NCBI RefSeq assembly: GCF_001583495.1
Contig: NZ_LQAQ01000093.1
Span: forward strand, 186,001-250,000
Direction of reading: 5' to 3'
From: Flammeovirga sp. SJP92
GTDB lineage: Bacteria; Bacteroidota; Bacteroidia; Cytophagales; Flammeovirgaceae
DNA: 64,000 bases
Shown here piece after piece: positions 20,212 to 30,106 of this stretch. Positions within the stretch are counted from its first letter, which is position 1; each line of letters opens with the position of its first letter. A program made the translations under genes and the position numbers. The notes beneath the pieces are model-generated. The model was not told the DNA's origin, did not search any database, and was given only the letters and a program-made list of their open reading frames with translations.

Positions 20212-21315
20212 TTATAACATATCGTAGTTCCATTTTTCAAAAGCATAACTCCAATTGGCATTTACTTTATCAATTGTCTCTTGAGGGAAATTGTACTTAT
20301 GTTTTTTATGTGAACCTAAACTGTCAAGGTAAATTTGCATAGTACCTCTCACTTTACTGAAGTCTCCAAGATCCAACTGATTATAGATATTATCTAAATA
20401 ACCAAGGTTGTCTTTTGAAAACTCTTCATATTTAATCTCTACAAGATTTTCTGACGGAATCAAAGATTTATCCTGCTCATATTTATCATACATTTTAGTA
20501 AAAACCTTCAAGATATTTTCACTCAGTTGCTCGTCTGTAATCGACTGGAACTGCTGACTTGGTAAAACTCCTTTAAAGAATCTGAAAGTTGAACCATAAA
20601 CCTCATATGGATTTCTGTAAATATAAATGAATTTGGCATTAGGATAGATCTTCAACAATTCATCTACTCTTGCTGTATGAGGAGGGTTCTTAGAAAGAAA
20701 ACGCTCGCCTTTTGTCTGCCATAAAGCCAATTTAGCAAATCGCTCATAAGTAGTTCTCCAATGTTGTTTATCTTCCTCAGACAGTCCTTTACCTAATAAA
20801 AATTTATCAAATATCTTAATAGTATCTTTTGGGAAATACCAGAAATAATAATAAGACATATCATGTAGATTCCCCAATGCAAACTCCTCTTCTTGCGGAA
20901 ACGCTGGATCTAATTTTAACCCATCTGCCGGCCTTTCTTTAGGCATCAGCATTTTCATTAAAGGAATAAAAATATTTCTACCAAACATTAATGCATTAGG
21001 GAATACACTTTGGAATGTATTTACAAATCCAAACTGAGGATCTTTACTCAATAAGTTATGAAGGTGAGTTGTACCACTCCTCCAATGTCCTAATACAAAA
21101 ACGGGATCTTTATCAATTTTAATATTGTCAACCTTTTTATATAGCCAATTCTGATTGATCGCTTCAACAGGGTAACAAAGGTTTCCTATTAATTTTGCTT
21201 TATTGAATTTCTTTCTGAACTCAGGTTCAATTGTATATTGATCTTCTAATTTAGAGAAATTTTTTTGTGAGCTTCCGGCTAAGGTAGCCATATCTAAATT
21301 ATCAAATGATGCCAT
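20212..21315 (-). CDS. Sulfotransferase family protein
   Basis: Predicted PAPS-dependent sulfotransferase. The 367 residues include the 5'-phosphosulfate loop GHWRSGTTHL at 76-85 and the 3'-phosphate-binding segment FIYIYRNPYEVYGSTF at about 228-243, both characteristic of the Sulfotransfer_3 group. There is no signal peptide and no membrane helix, so a cytoplasmic role is likely. It is isolated: convergent with the efflux operon, and preceded by a 576-base non-coding stretch. The acceptor (lipid, glycan or small molecule) is unknown; no PAPS-synthesis genes are nearby. Confidence 0.88.
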   Translation of the reverse strand: MASFDNLDMATLAGSSQKNFSKLEDQYTIEPEFRKKFNKAKLIGNLCYPVEAINQNWLYKKVDNIKIDKDPVFVLGHWRSGTTHLHNLLSKDPQFGFVNTFQSVFPNALMFGRNIFIPLMKMLMPKERPADGLKLDPAFPQEEEFALGNLHDMSYYYFWYFPKDTIKIFDKFLLGKGLSEEDKQHWRTTYERFAKLALWQTKGERFLSKNPPHTARVDELLKIYPNAKFIYIYRNPYEVYGSTFRFFKGVLPSQQFQSITDEQLSENILKVFTKMYDKYEQDKSLIPSENLVEIKYEEFSKDNLGYLDNIYNQLDLGDFSKVRGTMQIYLDSLGSHKKHKYNFPQETIDKVNANWSYAFEKWNYDML

Positions 21316-21748
21316 ATTTTTGGGATTGATTAAGTTAACAATACTATAGTGTAATACGCCTTCACAGGAAATTAGAATGATTTAATTAATATTTATTGGG
21401 AATTTACACATGTACAGTACAATGTAAGTTTTAAATGAGAAATAAACTTTTTCAATTCTTTTGGTTTATTGTATTAAAAATGATATAAATTTTATTTTTG
21501 GATAAAAATCATAAAAAATTATAATAATTTTAACATTCGATATTATTAATTCAATAAATTTTAAGGTTTTTGTTAACAAAAATTGTGGTTTTAAATTGTT
21601 TTTAATACTATTGCATCAACGAAATGACTCAGTAAGAAATATAACTTTTATTGGTTTTTTCGTTCCACTTTAATAGATTACAAAGCAAACATTACTGCAT
21701 TTTTTAAACTACGTGCAAAAAACAAACTTTCAACTTTTTTCTATAAAC
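21316..21748. other. Non-coding AT-rich region
   Basis: Very AT-rich stretch between the sulfotransferase start and the candidate small RNA. I find no ORF, no strong hairpin and no clear minus-strand promoter, although the sulfotransferase promoter must lie in it. Confidence 0.4.
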
Positions 21749-21756
21749 TAAATTTG
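21749..21756 (+). promoter_or_regulatory. Strong -7 promoter box with no gene downstream
   Basis: TAAATTTG is an exact Bacteroidota -7 box, and it is followed by CACCCG, the context seen next to the tRNA-Ser promoter at 48284-48298. A weak -33-like TTTC lies 17 bases upstream (21728-21731). It points into non-coding sequence on the plus strand. Confidence 0.5.
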
Positions 21757-21762
21757 CACCCG

Positions 21763-21890
21763 ACTTTTTTGATATACTAGCTCAATTAAAGAACTTTACT
21801 TTAGTCTTTTACTTATAAAAGAAATAATACAAGCTTCACTTTCAACAATGGGAATGTAGTAAGCCAAAAAGGCTTACTACACTACCTATT
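21763..21890 (+). ncRNA. Candidate small RNA
   Basis: About 125 bases run from the predicted start after TAAATTTGCACCCG to a hairpin and short T-run. Two stems are visible: CTTTTA-CTTA-TAAAAG at about 21810-21826, and a perfect 10-bp stem GTAGTAAGCC (21856-21865) with GGCTTACTAC (21871-21880), followed by a T-rich CTATTTTTA. It contains no ORF and does not resemble tmRNA, 6S, SRP or RNase P RNA. It converges on the 3' end of the M16 gene at 21892, so it could instead be an antisense transcript. Confidence 0.35.
21856..21880. terminator. Inverted repeat after M16 gene, possible bidirectional terminator
   Basis: Perfect 10-bp arms with an AAAAA loop, 11 bases past the M16 stop. There is no U-tract on the minus side and only a weak one on the plus side, so termination strength is uncertain. 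Confidence 0.5.
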
Positions 21891-21891
21891 T

Positions 21892-23172
21892 TTATCCTAC
21901 ACAGATTTCCAACATATCTTGCTTAAAATATTTATTAGCTACTTCCTTCAATGTTGGTGATTCTATCTCCTGTATTCTACTTACATAGTCATCATAATAA
22001 TTAAAAGGCAGACCTTTTTTGTATAATGATTTTGTCACTTCCAAAAGCGATAAATTAGAATTAATAGACATTACAAAATTACCTGTCATATAATTCTTTA
22101 CCGTTTCCAACTCTTCTTCAGAAATCTCTTCTTCTGTTAGAATATTGATCTCTTTATAAATTTCTTGAAGTGCTAAATCTTTTGATTCTTTCTTAAGGTC
22201 TGTAGCAATTAAGAAGTAACCTTGGTTTGTTTCGTTCCTAAAAGAAGAATGTATTCCATAAGTTAAACCTTTCTCTTCACGCACATTTTTCATTAGTCGA
22301 GATCCAAAATAACCACCAAGTACCTCATTAAGAATTGTGAAAGCTTCTAAATCAGGGTTAGGCAAGGTAAATGTTGGGCAGCCAATTCTTATACTTGTCT
22401 GAACAGCATCTTCTTTTTCCTGATAAATATTCAGTTGAGGACTACTTATCTTACTCACAAAGTCAGGGTAAGTAAATACTGCATCTTCTCTTACAGCAAT
22501 AGAACCAAGATACTTGTTGATTTCCTTAATTTCTAACTCACCAACATCTCCAGTGATGAAAAGCTGAAAAGGATTACCTAAAATATTCTCTTGATAATAA
22601 CGGCTCACTTCATTTAACTGAAAGTTCTTCAATGCCTCAGATGACAATGACTTTCCATATGGATGTTGATCTCCATAGAAATTTTCTCTGAATAATTTAG
22701 TAGAAAGGTAAGAAGTCTTCTCCTCATTAAGTTGTTGTTGTTGCAACATCACTTGCAGAATATGAGAAAAGTCTTTTTCTGCAAAAGTTGACACCGTCAA
22801 GTACTTTTTCACAAGCTGTATAACCTCTGCAAAATACCTCTTCATACAATGACCGCTAATTGTAAAAGAATCTATATCACTTGAAGTGCTTAAAATAGCA
22901 CCATATGATTCAAGTTTTTGGTGTAAAGCCTTACTGTCCATCCCTTCGACTCCTTCCCCCATCATTTTAGCAGTCAACGCAGCCGCTCCTTTTTCTTTTT
23001 CAAGTAATTTTCCTCCTTTAATATAAAGCGAAAAATGTATGATAGGTTGTGCACTATTAGGAATACTAAACACTTTACACGAATTATCTAATGTAAACTC
23101 AGAAGGTTTAGGTAGTGAAAAATCTTTAATTGAATAGGATTTTGGAGGTATAGACCTATCTAATGCGTTCAT
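21892..23172 (-). CDS. M16 family peptidase-like protein lacking the zinc motif
   Basis: The 426 residues have the two-domain M16 layout, but the position that should hold HxxEH reads AALTAKMMGEG (about 64-74), so no zinc site is present. The C-terminal half keeps the substrate-side signature of inactive M16B subunits (RLMKNVREEKGLTYGIHSSF). Such proteins form heterodimers with an active subunit, and the HLFEH protein at 7696-8934 is a candidate partner. There is no signal peptide. Upstream lies porV, separated by a terminator, so this gene needs its own promoter in about 20 bases or readthrough. Confidence 0.9.
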   Translation of the reverse strand: MNALDRSIPPKSYSIKDFSLPKPSEFTLDNSCKVFSIPNSAQPIIHFSLYIKGGKLLEKEKGAAALTAKMMGEGVEGMDSKALHQKLESYGAILSTSSDIDSFTISGHCMKRYFAEVIQLVKKYLTVSTFAEKDFSHILQVMLQQQQLNEEKTSYLSTKLFRENFYGDQHPYGKSLSSEALKNFQLNEVSRYYQENILGNPFQLFITGDVGELEIKEINKYLGSIAVREDAVFTYPDFVSKISSPQLNIYQEKEDAVQTSIRIGCPTFTLPNPDLEAFTILNEVLGGYFGSRLMKNVREEKGLTYGIHSSFRNETNQGYFLIATDLKKESKDLALQEIYKEINILTEEEISEEELETVKNYMTGNFVMSINSNLSLLEVTKSLYKKGLPFNYYDDYVSRIQEIESPTLKEVANKYFKQDMLEICVG

Positions 23173-23195
23173 AACTTATCTTTAATGAAATAAAA

Positions 23196-23230
23196 AAAGT
23201 GAGATAATCTCCTTGAAATTATCTCACTTT
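23196..23230 (-). terminator. Terminator after porV
   Basis: Perfect 13-bp stem AAAGTGAGATAAT (23196-23208) with ATTATCTCACTTT (23218-23230), with an A-run at 23192-23198 that gives a U-tract on the minus-strand transcript. Confidence 0.88.
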
Positions 23231-23289
23231 AAGTTAACAGACTATATTATGAATTCATAATAATCAGTTTCAATAATGATTATTATCTT

Positions 23290-24504
23290 CTAAATGTCAT
23301 CTGCATCTAAAGTATTTGTACTACTTCCTTTACTATTTTTTCCTTTAGATCTTTGTCTACCAATTTTAGACTCTCCAAAGTTGAATGCCAAAGTAAATCT
23401 TAATGTATCTTCTAATGGATTGTTTCGCTTGAATGATAATAAGTAAGAAAAATCTAAACTTACTACCTGATATCTAATACCAAGACCCATCTGCATATAT
23501 TGTCTATCCCCTTTATCAGGATGCTCGTAGAAGTAACCTACTCTAGCTGCAAATAAATCATTATACCAATATTCAGCACCAACACTCCACATAAATTCTT
23601 TCATTTTTTCTGAAAATCCACCTGGGGCCTTTGTCAATCCTGACCACATTCCTTCCAATACACCAACTGATTTATAATCATAAGTTGAATCTGGAGTTGG
23701 TACTAAAAGCTTATTTACGTCAATACCAAAAGTCAGTTTGTTATATGGATCAAACTCCGTTGTTAAAGTTGCTCCCAAACGTAAATTTGTTGGTAAGAAA
23801 TCTTCTTGAGACTCATTCGAATAGTTCATCTTTGTACCGATATTCGAAATATTCCATCCCCATGCGAAAGTGGCATCATAAGACCCTAATTTAACATCAG
23901 GATTGATCCAATAACCAGAGATGTCAGCGGCAAAAGCGTGACCTGGCTTACTGTCTTGTGCTCCTGTTGAAATAGAACCAGCAAGGTTTGAATAAATATA
24001 GCGACCAGAAACAGCCATACTATATCTGTTAGACAGCTTCATAGCAAAATGACCATCAAAAGAATATTCTCTAGGATTAAATGTTCTCGTGATACTTCCT
24101 TGACCATCAGTAAAATCAATACTTCCCAGATCAAAGTATCTCATACTCAAACCTACAGTTTGTCGGTCATTTAGCCTTAAGAAACCAGCAAGATAGCTTA
24201 ATGACATGTCACCAACAATCTTCTGTAACCAAGGATTATAAGAAAGAGAAGCACCATAATCGTTCTCAATAAAAGCATATTTTGAAGGGTTCCAGTGTGC
24301 GGAATTCACATCCGAAGAAGTTGCTGCACCCATATCACCCATTGCTGCACCACGTGCTTCAGGTGCAATTGTTAAAAACGGAACTGCCGTAATAATAGGA
24401 TTGCTATCACTTCCTTGGCCTACAATCTGTGATTGTCCGTATGAATCTATGATACCGAATAAAGTCAGTATGATGAATAGAGGTTTGAATTTATTGTTGT
24501 CCAT
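23290..24504 (-). CDS. porV: PorV (LptO), type IX secretion outer-membrane protein
   Basis: Outer-membrane barrel that collects substrates from the type IX translocon and passes them to the PorU sortase. The 404 residues have a signal peptide to about residue 24. The hallmark PorV sequence follows: VPFLTIAPEARGAAMGDMGAAT, then SAHWNPSKYAF, then SLSYNPWLQKIV. It ends in an LAFNFGESKIG strand plus a polar tail of about 25 residues. It lies directly downstream of porU in the same direction, the usual porU-porV order. Identification is firm. Confidence 0.95.
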   Translation of the reverse strand: MDNNKFKPLFIILTLFGIIDSYGQSQIVGQGSDSNPIITAVPFLTIAPEARGAAMGDMGAATSSDVNSAHWNPSKYAFIENDYGASLSYNPWLQKIVGDMSLSYLAGFLRLNDRQTVGLSMRYFDLGSIDFTDGQGSITRTFNPREYSFDGHFAMKLSNRYSMAVSGRYIYSNLAGSISTGAQDSKPGHAFAADISGYWINPDVKLGSYDATFAWGWNISNIGTKMNYSNESQEDFLPTNLRLGATLTTEFDPYNKLTFGIDVNKLLVPTPDSTYDYKSVGVLEGMWSGLTKAPGGFSEKMKEFMWSVGAEYWYNDLFAARVGYFYEHPDKGDRQYMQMGLGIRYQVVSLDFSYLLSFKRNNPLEDTLRFTLAFNFGESKIGRQRSKGKNSKGSSTNTLDADDI

Positions 24505-24653
24505 AATTATCCAATGTACTTATCAAAAAGTCTTAAAAAAATTTCCTTAGCAATACTAAGGTGCGTAAAAGTGTAAAAGTTAGACTATAGGCATTCAAAT
24601 TTTAACAACCCTTAAAGATACTAAAGATTTATTAAAAAAAATGAAGTCAAGGT

Positions 24654-27600
24654 TTATTTCAACAAAATCCTAGCAGTTTGGTAGGTTTTAATTCCTAATG
24701 CTGGACAATTGATAATTATTTGTACAACATAAACGCCACTAATTAGATTATAATTTGATTTTAGGCCTTGATAGGTTAGTAAAATTTCAGATTCAGAATC
24801 ATTTACAATGAAATCATTGGTAGCAACAATATTGCCATTCATTGATATAATATTTGATTGGATCTCTAAATCCTGCCCTAACAGATTATGTGAAAAACGA
24901 ATATCAACATCATTTTGAACAGGATTGGGAAATAAAACAAAATTGGACACTTTAATTTCTGAAACAGGGCTTACATAAAATGAAATTGTTTGCTCACTTC
25001 TATTATTCGCCACATCCCATGCTTCAAGTTTCAATGTATTTTCACCTTCAGGTAAATTCTTCAGAGGAAAAACCAAAGAATAAGTCGCTTTTTCTCCTTT
25101 AACCGGCATTAAGTATTCATTCAATACCCAGCTTGTGTCTTCTTCATTCAATATTAATTTCACGTCATGCCCAGCACCGATACCTGATATATTTAGACCA
25201 AAATCGTCTGATATTTGAGTAGTAATATAAGTATCAGGGTAAACAACATTTGTATTGTTTTCAGAATATATTGACAAATCGATAACAGGTGGAGTTGTAT
25301 CTTCAATAGGAGATTCCGAAGTTCCTCCCAATGTCACTTCCACATTACTACCAAGTGCCTCTGAATTGGCATCGTCTATGGCATACAAACTAAATTTAGC
25401 ATTGTCATAGGCATATCGAATATCCTTAGGCACTACAAACTCAAATTCAAATTCACCATTTGTAACATCAACGACACCTCTGTACAGTTGATATTTTCTT
25501 TCATAGTAATTGAATACAGTTTCTGGTCCATTATTACCTCTTGTCTCAGATAATGTCAACTTTTCAAATAAAGTCAAGTGAACATCTCCATTATAAGTTT
25601 TATCAATTGAACCATTTACATTGACATTACCTTGAATTTTTACTTTATCTAATGCTTTTATGGTATCTGTTTCTGATAGTGGTGCATCATTTAAAGTAGT
25701 AATTGATAGTTCTTTTTGAGGAATATTCAAGCTCATCGACGGATCACTCAAAAGTGCAAAGTTTCTATTATTGACGCCTGACAAACTGTTATTTTTTGTA
25801 GTCTTAAAAACATCACCTAAGCATTGATAATTTCCTGCATCATTCTTTACAAAAACTGACTCGTAAAATGCTTTATTGATTTTAAAATTACTTGATGCAT
25901 AAACAGGTCTAGTGGTTGTCATCAAAGCAATACTTCCTCCGGCCTCTTTAGACAATAATCTTTCTGCACCTGAAGTAATATTAGGATTATCGTATCGACC
26001 GAACTCACATGTTGCAGTAAAAAACAAAGGTGCCTGGTGAGTGTTGTTCAACTCAGAAACCATTGCCGGTGTAAATATGGATTCCTCTGCCCAATGGGTC
26101 ACCGAACCGTGACCACTATAGTTCACAATCAATACTCCATCATTATCAATCCATGAAGTTAATTTGTCATTTGTTTCAGGTGATTTTGCTCCTGATGGAG
26201 TAGAAACTTTAGGTTGGTTATCTATAAAAAGACGCTGGGATACAAAATCAGGATGGTTTTCTTCAACATATTCAGCCAATTTATTTGCATCATCTTGATG
26301 GGTATTATCATCTCCATCATCAGCCACAAACAAGACATTCTTTTTCCAGCCTGTAGCATTTAGCGTGGTGGTGTCATAATGAATAATTTTATTGACTAAA
26401 ATATCAGCGACTTCATTTGTTCCAGCAGGTAAACGTCCAACACCGATTTCCATATCATAATTATCAACTTTTCCATCGATATCCTCACCCCAAAAACCTT
26501 CATCTTCATCCATAAAACCAAAGTAATCATCAGATGAGAAAGTCTTTGTTCTCATTAATACATCTCTTGATTCATAAATAGGCACTTGACTCCCGCCTTC
26601 ATATTTTATGCCTTTGTAATCATATGAACATTGCCCAAAAAGCAATATATATTTCAACTTACCATTCTGCAGATATAAATGACGTGCAAAATCTCTGATC
26701 GCAGAAACATCTTGTCGACCAGATGAAAATTCATTATACACAGACTCGATTGTAACCACTTTCACATCAATTCCGCTATGTGACGTTCTATGAGAGGATA
26801 ATTTATTTGCCTGAGATGTATATGCTGAAGAAGTTATCAGAATTAAGTCTGGGACCGCAATATTTCTTAAATCCTGATTAGCAACCATCCCTCCTGCTTC
26901 AGGTTTAAGTATATCATTCTCATCAAAAAGAATCACTGAAAAATAGTTTTCTTTTTTGCTCAATGAGTATTTATTAGATTGCTTCGTTATGCTTTTCACT
27001 GCTGATGGATTCGTAATATCCCACACATAGTTATAGTTCAAAGAAGTAGGTAACTCTCCTCCATCACTATTTTCACTAAAAATACCATAATAAATAAGAT
27101 TGTCTTTATCTTTTGACAATGGGCTTTTAGTATTCAGCGTTAAATAATCAATATATCCCTCAGAATCACTTTGAGGTTTACTGAAACTTACATCAATAGT
27201 GATTGAATTCGAAGAAATATTAATAGATTTCTCAGCAAAGACCTCATTTTCCATATACCCCTGTCTACCGTAGCGGTAATTATTAAAATCTCTTGCTCCT
27301 CTAACGTTTATCATCCCTAAGTCAGCACCTGTTGCTTTAAACGAAAAAGTACTTTCATCTCTAGATTTGGCCATTACACCAGCCTTCAACCTTAAGGTAT
27401 TTGAAGTTGAGTTTACTTGAAAGTTTACAGAAGTAGACGTTGAACTAGATAAATTTTCTCCAAACCAATAACGGCCAGAAGGTTCACTCAAGGCAGTAAC
27501 CTCTTCCACTTCATGGTGGTAAACTTGAATTAATGAATTAAACGAGTCTGGATTTTGGATTGAAGAACTTTCTAATTCTATATTCTTAGATCTTGGAGTT

Positions 27601-28055
27601 CCTACTCTAAGAAAATAATAATTTGAAACATCATATAGGTTTAACTCATAATCTATAAACTGATTTGCTGAGTCATAATATACTTTGTCAGGTCCTTCTC
27701 CATAAAAAAGTAAAAAGTCATCATCCTGAAAACTATTGGAGTTATTTCCAACAAAAAGAAGCGGTACTTCAGTTAATGAATCAGGTCTTTCTTTAGCATT
27801 TTCTTGAGGTAACATACCGCCACCAAATCCAAAAACAGCAATGTTATTAGTATTTAAACCTGAAGTAGAAATGCCAAGCTCATCAAGTAAACTTTTATCT
27901 ATTTTGTAAACTCCATTTTTATCTACTTTCAACTTATAGACTTGCCCTGTACTTAAAGGGCCATCTTGAGCATACACTGAAATAGTCAACACATTAATAA
28001 GAATAATGAGTAGAGAAGAAGTAGATATATATTTTATAAAAGAGGAAAAAGTCAT
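24654..28055 (-). CDS. porU: PorU, type IX secretion sortase (C25 gingipain-like)
   Basis: Cell-surface cysteine protease that removes the C-terminal sorting domain of type IX cargo and attaches the cargo to lipopolysaccharide. The 1133 residues have a signal peptide (about 1-30), an N-terminal prodomain-like region, and a C25 caspase-fold domain at about 400-780. Its catalytic histidine is in VNYSGHGSVTHW (near 648) and its cysteine in FFTATCEFGRYDNP (near 683). It ends in a type IX-like sorting domain (VLFPNPVQNDVDI, about 1045-1133). It sits upstream of porV. Confidence 0.95.
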   Translation of the reverse strand: MTFSSFIKYISTSSLLIILINVLTISVYAQDGPLSTGQVYKLKVDKNGVYKIDKSLLDELGISTSGLNTNNIAVFGFGGGMLPQENAKERPDSLTEVPLLFVGNNSNSFQDDDFLLFYGEGPDKVYYDSANQFIDYELNLYDVSNYYFLRVGTPRSKNIELESSSIQNPDSFNSLIQVYHHEVEEVTALSEPSGRYWFGENLSSSTSTSVNFQVNSTSNTLRLKAGVMAKSRDESTFSFKATGADLGMINVRGARDFNNYRYGRQGYMENEVFAEKSINISSNSITIDVSFSKPQSDSEGYIDYLTLNTKSPLSKDKDNLIYYGIFSENSDGGELPTSLNYNYVWDITNPSAVKSITKQSNKYSLSKKENYFSVILFDENDILKPEAGGMVANQDLRNIAVPDLILITSSAYTSQANKLSSHRTSHSGIDVKVVTIESVYNEFSSGRQDVSAIRDFARHLYLQNGKLKYILLFGQCSYDYKGIKYEGGSQVPIYESRDVLMRTKTFSSDDYFGFMDEDEGFWGEDIDGKVDNYDMEIGVGRLPAGTNEVADILVNKIIHYDTTTLNATGWKKNVLFVADDGDDNTHQDDANKLAEYVEENHPDFVSQRLFIDNQPKVSTPSGAKSPETNDKLTSWIDNDGVLIVNYSGHGSVTHWAEESIFTPAMVSELNNTHQAPLFFTATCEFGRYDNPNITSGAERLLSKEAGGSIALMTTTRPVYASSNFKINKAFYESVFVKNDAGNYQCLGDVFKTTKNNSLSGVNNRNFALLSDPSMSLNIPQKELSITTLNDAPLSETDTIKALDKVKIQGNVNVNGSIDKTYNGDVHLTLFEKLTLSETRGNNGPETVFNYYERKYQLYRGVVDVTNGEFEFEFVVPKDIRYAYDNAKFSLYAIDDANSEALGSNVEVTLGGTSESPIEDTTPPVIDLSIYSENNTNVVYPDTYITTQISDDFGLNISGIGAGHDVKLILNEEDTSWVLNEYLMPVKGEKATYSLVFPLKNLPEGENTLKLEAWDVANNRSEQTISFYVSPVSEIKVSNFVLFPNPVQNDVDIRFSHNLLGQDLEIQSNIISMNGNIVATNDFIVNDSESEILLTYQGLKSNYNLISGVYVVQIIINCPALGIKTYQTARILLK

Positions 28056-28200
28056 TAGTTAAAAGTATATTGATTGATCAGAATAGGTAGTCATGATCAG
28101 ATAGAATAATAATATAACGTTTTAAGTATCAAAACATAAGTTGAACTCAACGCCACTTATTTATACAAAAAGTATACAATAAATGTTTTTTACACAAATT

Positions 28201-28234
28201 AAAAAAGTCCAATTAGAAATACTAATTGGACTTT
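28201..28234 (-). terminator. Terminator after carA
   Basis: Perfect 13-bp stem AAAGTCCAATTAG (28204-28216) with CTAATTGGACTTT (28222-28234), loop AAATA, with the A-run at 28201-28206 giving a U-tract on the minus strand. Confidence 0.9.
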
Positions 28235-28258
28235 GTAAATATATATTCAAAAACTGAA

Positions 28259-29353
28259 TTAATTATCTTGAATAAGTTCTAAGAATCTAGTGAAAAGATA
28301 TCTAGAATCATTTGGTCCTGGAGAAGCTTCTGGGTGATATTGCACCGAGAACGCCTTCTTACCATTCACTTTGATACCTTCTACAGTTTCATCGTTTAAG
28401 TTTTTGTGTGTCAATTCAACAGACTCATTGTTTTCAATGCTTTCCATTTTCACAGCAAAACCGTGGTTTTGTGAAGTCACCTCAGATCTTCCAGAAACCA
28501 GGTTTTTCACTGGGTGATTTGCACCCCTGTGACCATGGTGCATCTTGTATGTTTCAAGACCTACTGCTCTTGAAATAATCTGATGACCTAAACAGATCCC
28601 GAATAATGGTTTATCTGCTTCTAAAATTGCTTTTGCAGTTTCTACTGCATAATCCATTGCACCCGGATCACCAGGTCCGTTTGACAAGAAGTACCCATCA
28701 GGTTTCCACTGCTTCATTTGTTCGAAAGTAGTGTTTGAAGGGAATACTTTACATAACATACCTCTTTCAGTGAAGTTTGTTAAGATAGACTTCTTAACGC
28801 CAAGATCCAATACAGCAACTTTTACAGCTGCGTGAGGATCACCTACAAAGTAAGGTTCTTTTGTACATACTTCAGATGACAACTCAAGACCATCCATATT
28901 TGGAGTTTCTTCCAAACGCTTTTTGATCTCTTTCAAGTCCTCAATCTCCGAAGTAATGATAGCATTCATTGCCCCTTGTGTACGGATGTGCTTTACAAGC
29001 TCTCTAGTGTCGATATCTGCAATACCCACTAAATTTGCAGTTTCTAGGTAATCTTGCAATGACCCTTCTGCTGTGAGTCTTGAGACAACACTCGAAAAGC
29101 TTTTTACAACAAGACCATTAATTTGAGGTTTAGAGGATTCATTCTCATTGTGAACTGTTCCATAGTTTCCAATATGAGAAACAGTGTTTACAATGATTTG
29201 TCCGTAGTATGATGGATCTGTGTAGATCTCTTGGTAGCCTGTCATACTAGTATTAAAACAAATTTCTCCAGTAGTGGTACCAATTGCACCAATAGCAGTA
29301 CCTTTGTAGGTTGTGCCATCTTGTAGCATTAGTATCGCAGTCTTCTTCTCCAT
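28259..29353 (-). CDS. carA: Carbamoyl-phosphate synthase small subunit
   Basis: Glutaminase subunit that supplies ammonia to CarB for arginine and pyrimidine synthesis. The 364 residues show the N-terminal CPSase domain (DGTTYKGTAIGAIGTTTGE, TGYQEIYTDPSY) and a class I glutamine amidotransferase domain. The nucleophile Cys254 is in FGICLGHQ, with His340 and Glu342 in QYHPEASPGP. carB is not adjacent. It follows the ribosomal cluster but has its own promoter box and lies past the rplQ terminator, so it is an independent unit. Confidence 0.97.
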   Translation of the reverse strand: MEKKTAILMLQDGTTYKGTAIGAIGTTTGEICFNTSMTGYQEIYTDPSYYGQIIVNTVSHIGNYGTVHNENESSKPQINGLVVKSFSSVVSRLTAEGSLQDYLETANLVGIADIDTRELVKHIRTQGAMNAIITSEIEDLKEIKKRLEETPNMDGLELSSEVCTKEPYFVGDPHAAVKVAVLDLGVKKSILTNFTERGMLCKVFPSNTTFEQMKQWKPDGYFLSNGPGDPGAMDYAVETAKAILEADKPLFGICLGHQIISRAVGLETYKMHHGHRGANHPVKNLVSGRSEVTSQNHGFAVKMESIENNESVELTHKNLNDETVEGIKVNGKKAFSVQYHPEASPGPNDSRYLFTRFLELIQDN

Positions 29354-29386
29354 TGATTATTACAGTCTTATTGAACTTAGATTGTG

Positions 29387-29394
29387 CAAATTTA
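29387..29394 (-). promoter_or_regulatory. carA promoter -7 box
   Basis: Read on the minus strand this is TAAATTTG followed by CAC, an exact TAnnTTTG match, 33 bases before the carA ATG. The -33 element is weak. The predicted leader is about 25 bases, too short for an attenuator or riboswitch. Confidence 0.6.
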
Positions 29395-29573
29395 AAAAAA
29401 AATAGGAATAAACGAATTGTTTACTTTTAAGTATGTTAACATTTTCTTTATAAGGCACTTCTGAAAAACATTTTTTAAGGTAATTCGAAAGCTTGGGAAG
29501 TAAAGTAGATCATCAGAACTCAATGCAAAGCATATTTCTGAATCAATACTTCATGTTAAAAATACTTGGACCT

Positions 29574-29609
29574 AAAAAAAAGGGAAACAGTTACAAGAAC
29601 TATTTCCCT
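29574..29609 (-). terminator. Terminator at the end of the ribosomal cluster (after rplQ)
   Basis: AGGGAAA (29581-29587) pairs with TTTCCCT (29603-29609), and AGTT with AACT inside after one mismatch; the loop is ACAAG. The A-run at 29574-29580 makes a U-tract on the minus strand. Confidence 0.85.
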
Positions 29610-29635
29610 ATTTATATTAATAAACCCTCATCAGA

Positions 29636-30106
29636 TTACTCTGCTGATTCGTTATTGTTTTCAGCTTCTGTCTTTGGCTCGATAGAAGTTGTTGTTTTCT
29701 TTCTTGAACGACGAGTTTTTGTTTTCGTCTCTTTCACGTTGTAGATATCGTTGAAGTCTACAAACTCGATCATTGCCATCTCAGCACCGTCACCTAAACG
29801 ACGACCTGTTTTGATGATACGAGTATAACCACCTGGACGGTTGATAACAGCATCACGAACTGTAGTGTAAAGCTCAGTAGTAGCTTCTTTGTCTCTTAAG
29901 TAAGAGAATACTACACGACGAGAGTGCATTGTATCGTTTTTAGACTTAGTTACTAATGGCTCGATGTAAGTACGAAGAGCTTTCGCTTTAGCAACAGTAG
30001 TAAATACACGCTTGTGCTCGATTAATGAACAAGCCATGTTAGCTAACATTAGCTCTCTGTGCTTCTTTTGTCTACCTAAGTGGTTGAATTTTTTACCGTG
30101 TCTCAT
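29636..30106 (-). CDS. rplQ: Ribosomal protein bL17
   Basis: Large-subunit protein near the peptide exit region. The N-terminal 115 residues match L17 ([52 protein letters not shown]). The 156-residue length exceeds the usual 115-130 because of a charged, lysine-rich and then acidic tail ([12 protein letters not shown]...[10 protein letters not shown]), as seen in other Bacteroidota. It is the last gene of the cluster, after rpoA. Confidence 0.97.
   Translation of the reverse strand: MRHGKKFNHLGRQKKHRELMLANMACSLIEHKRVFTTVAKAKALRTYIEPLVTKSKNDTMHSRRVVFSYLRDKEATTELYTTVRDAVINRPGGYTRIIKTGRRLGDGAEMAMIEFVDFNDIYNVKETKTKTRRSRKKTTTSIEPKTEAENNNESAE

Noticed and set aside
29493-29744. 83-codon plus-strand ORF spanning the rplQ terminator
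   Set aside because: It crosses a terminator and the antisense of the rplQ tail; no protein-like features.
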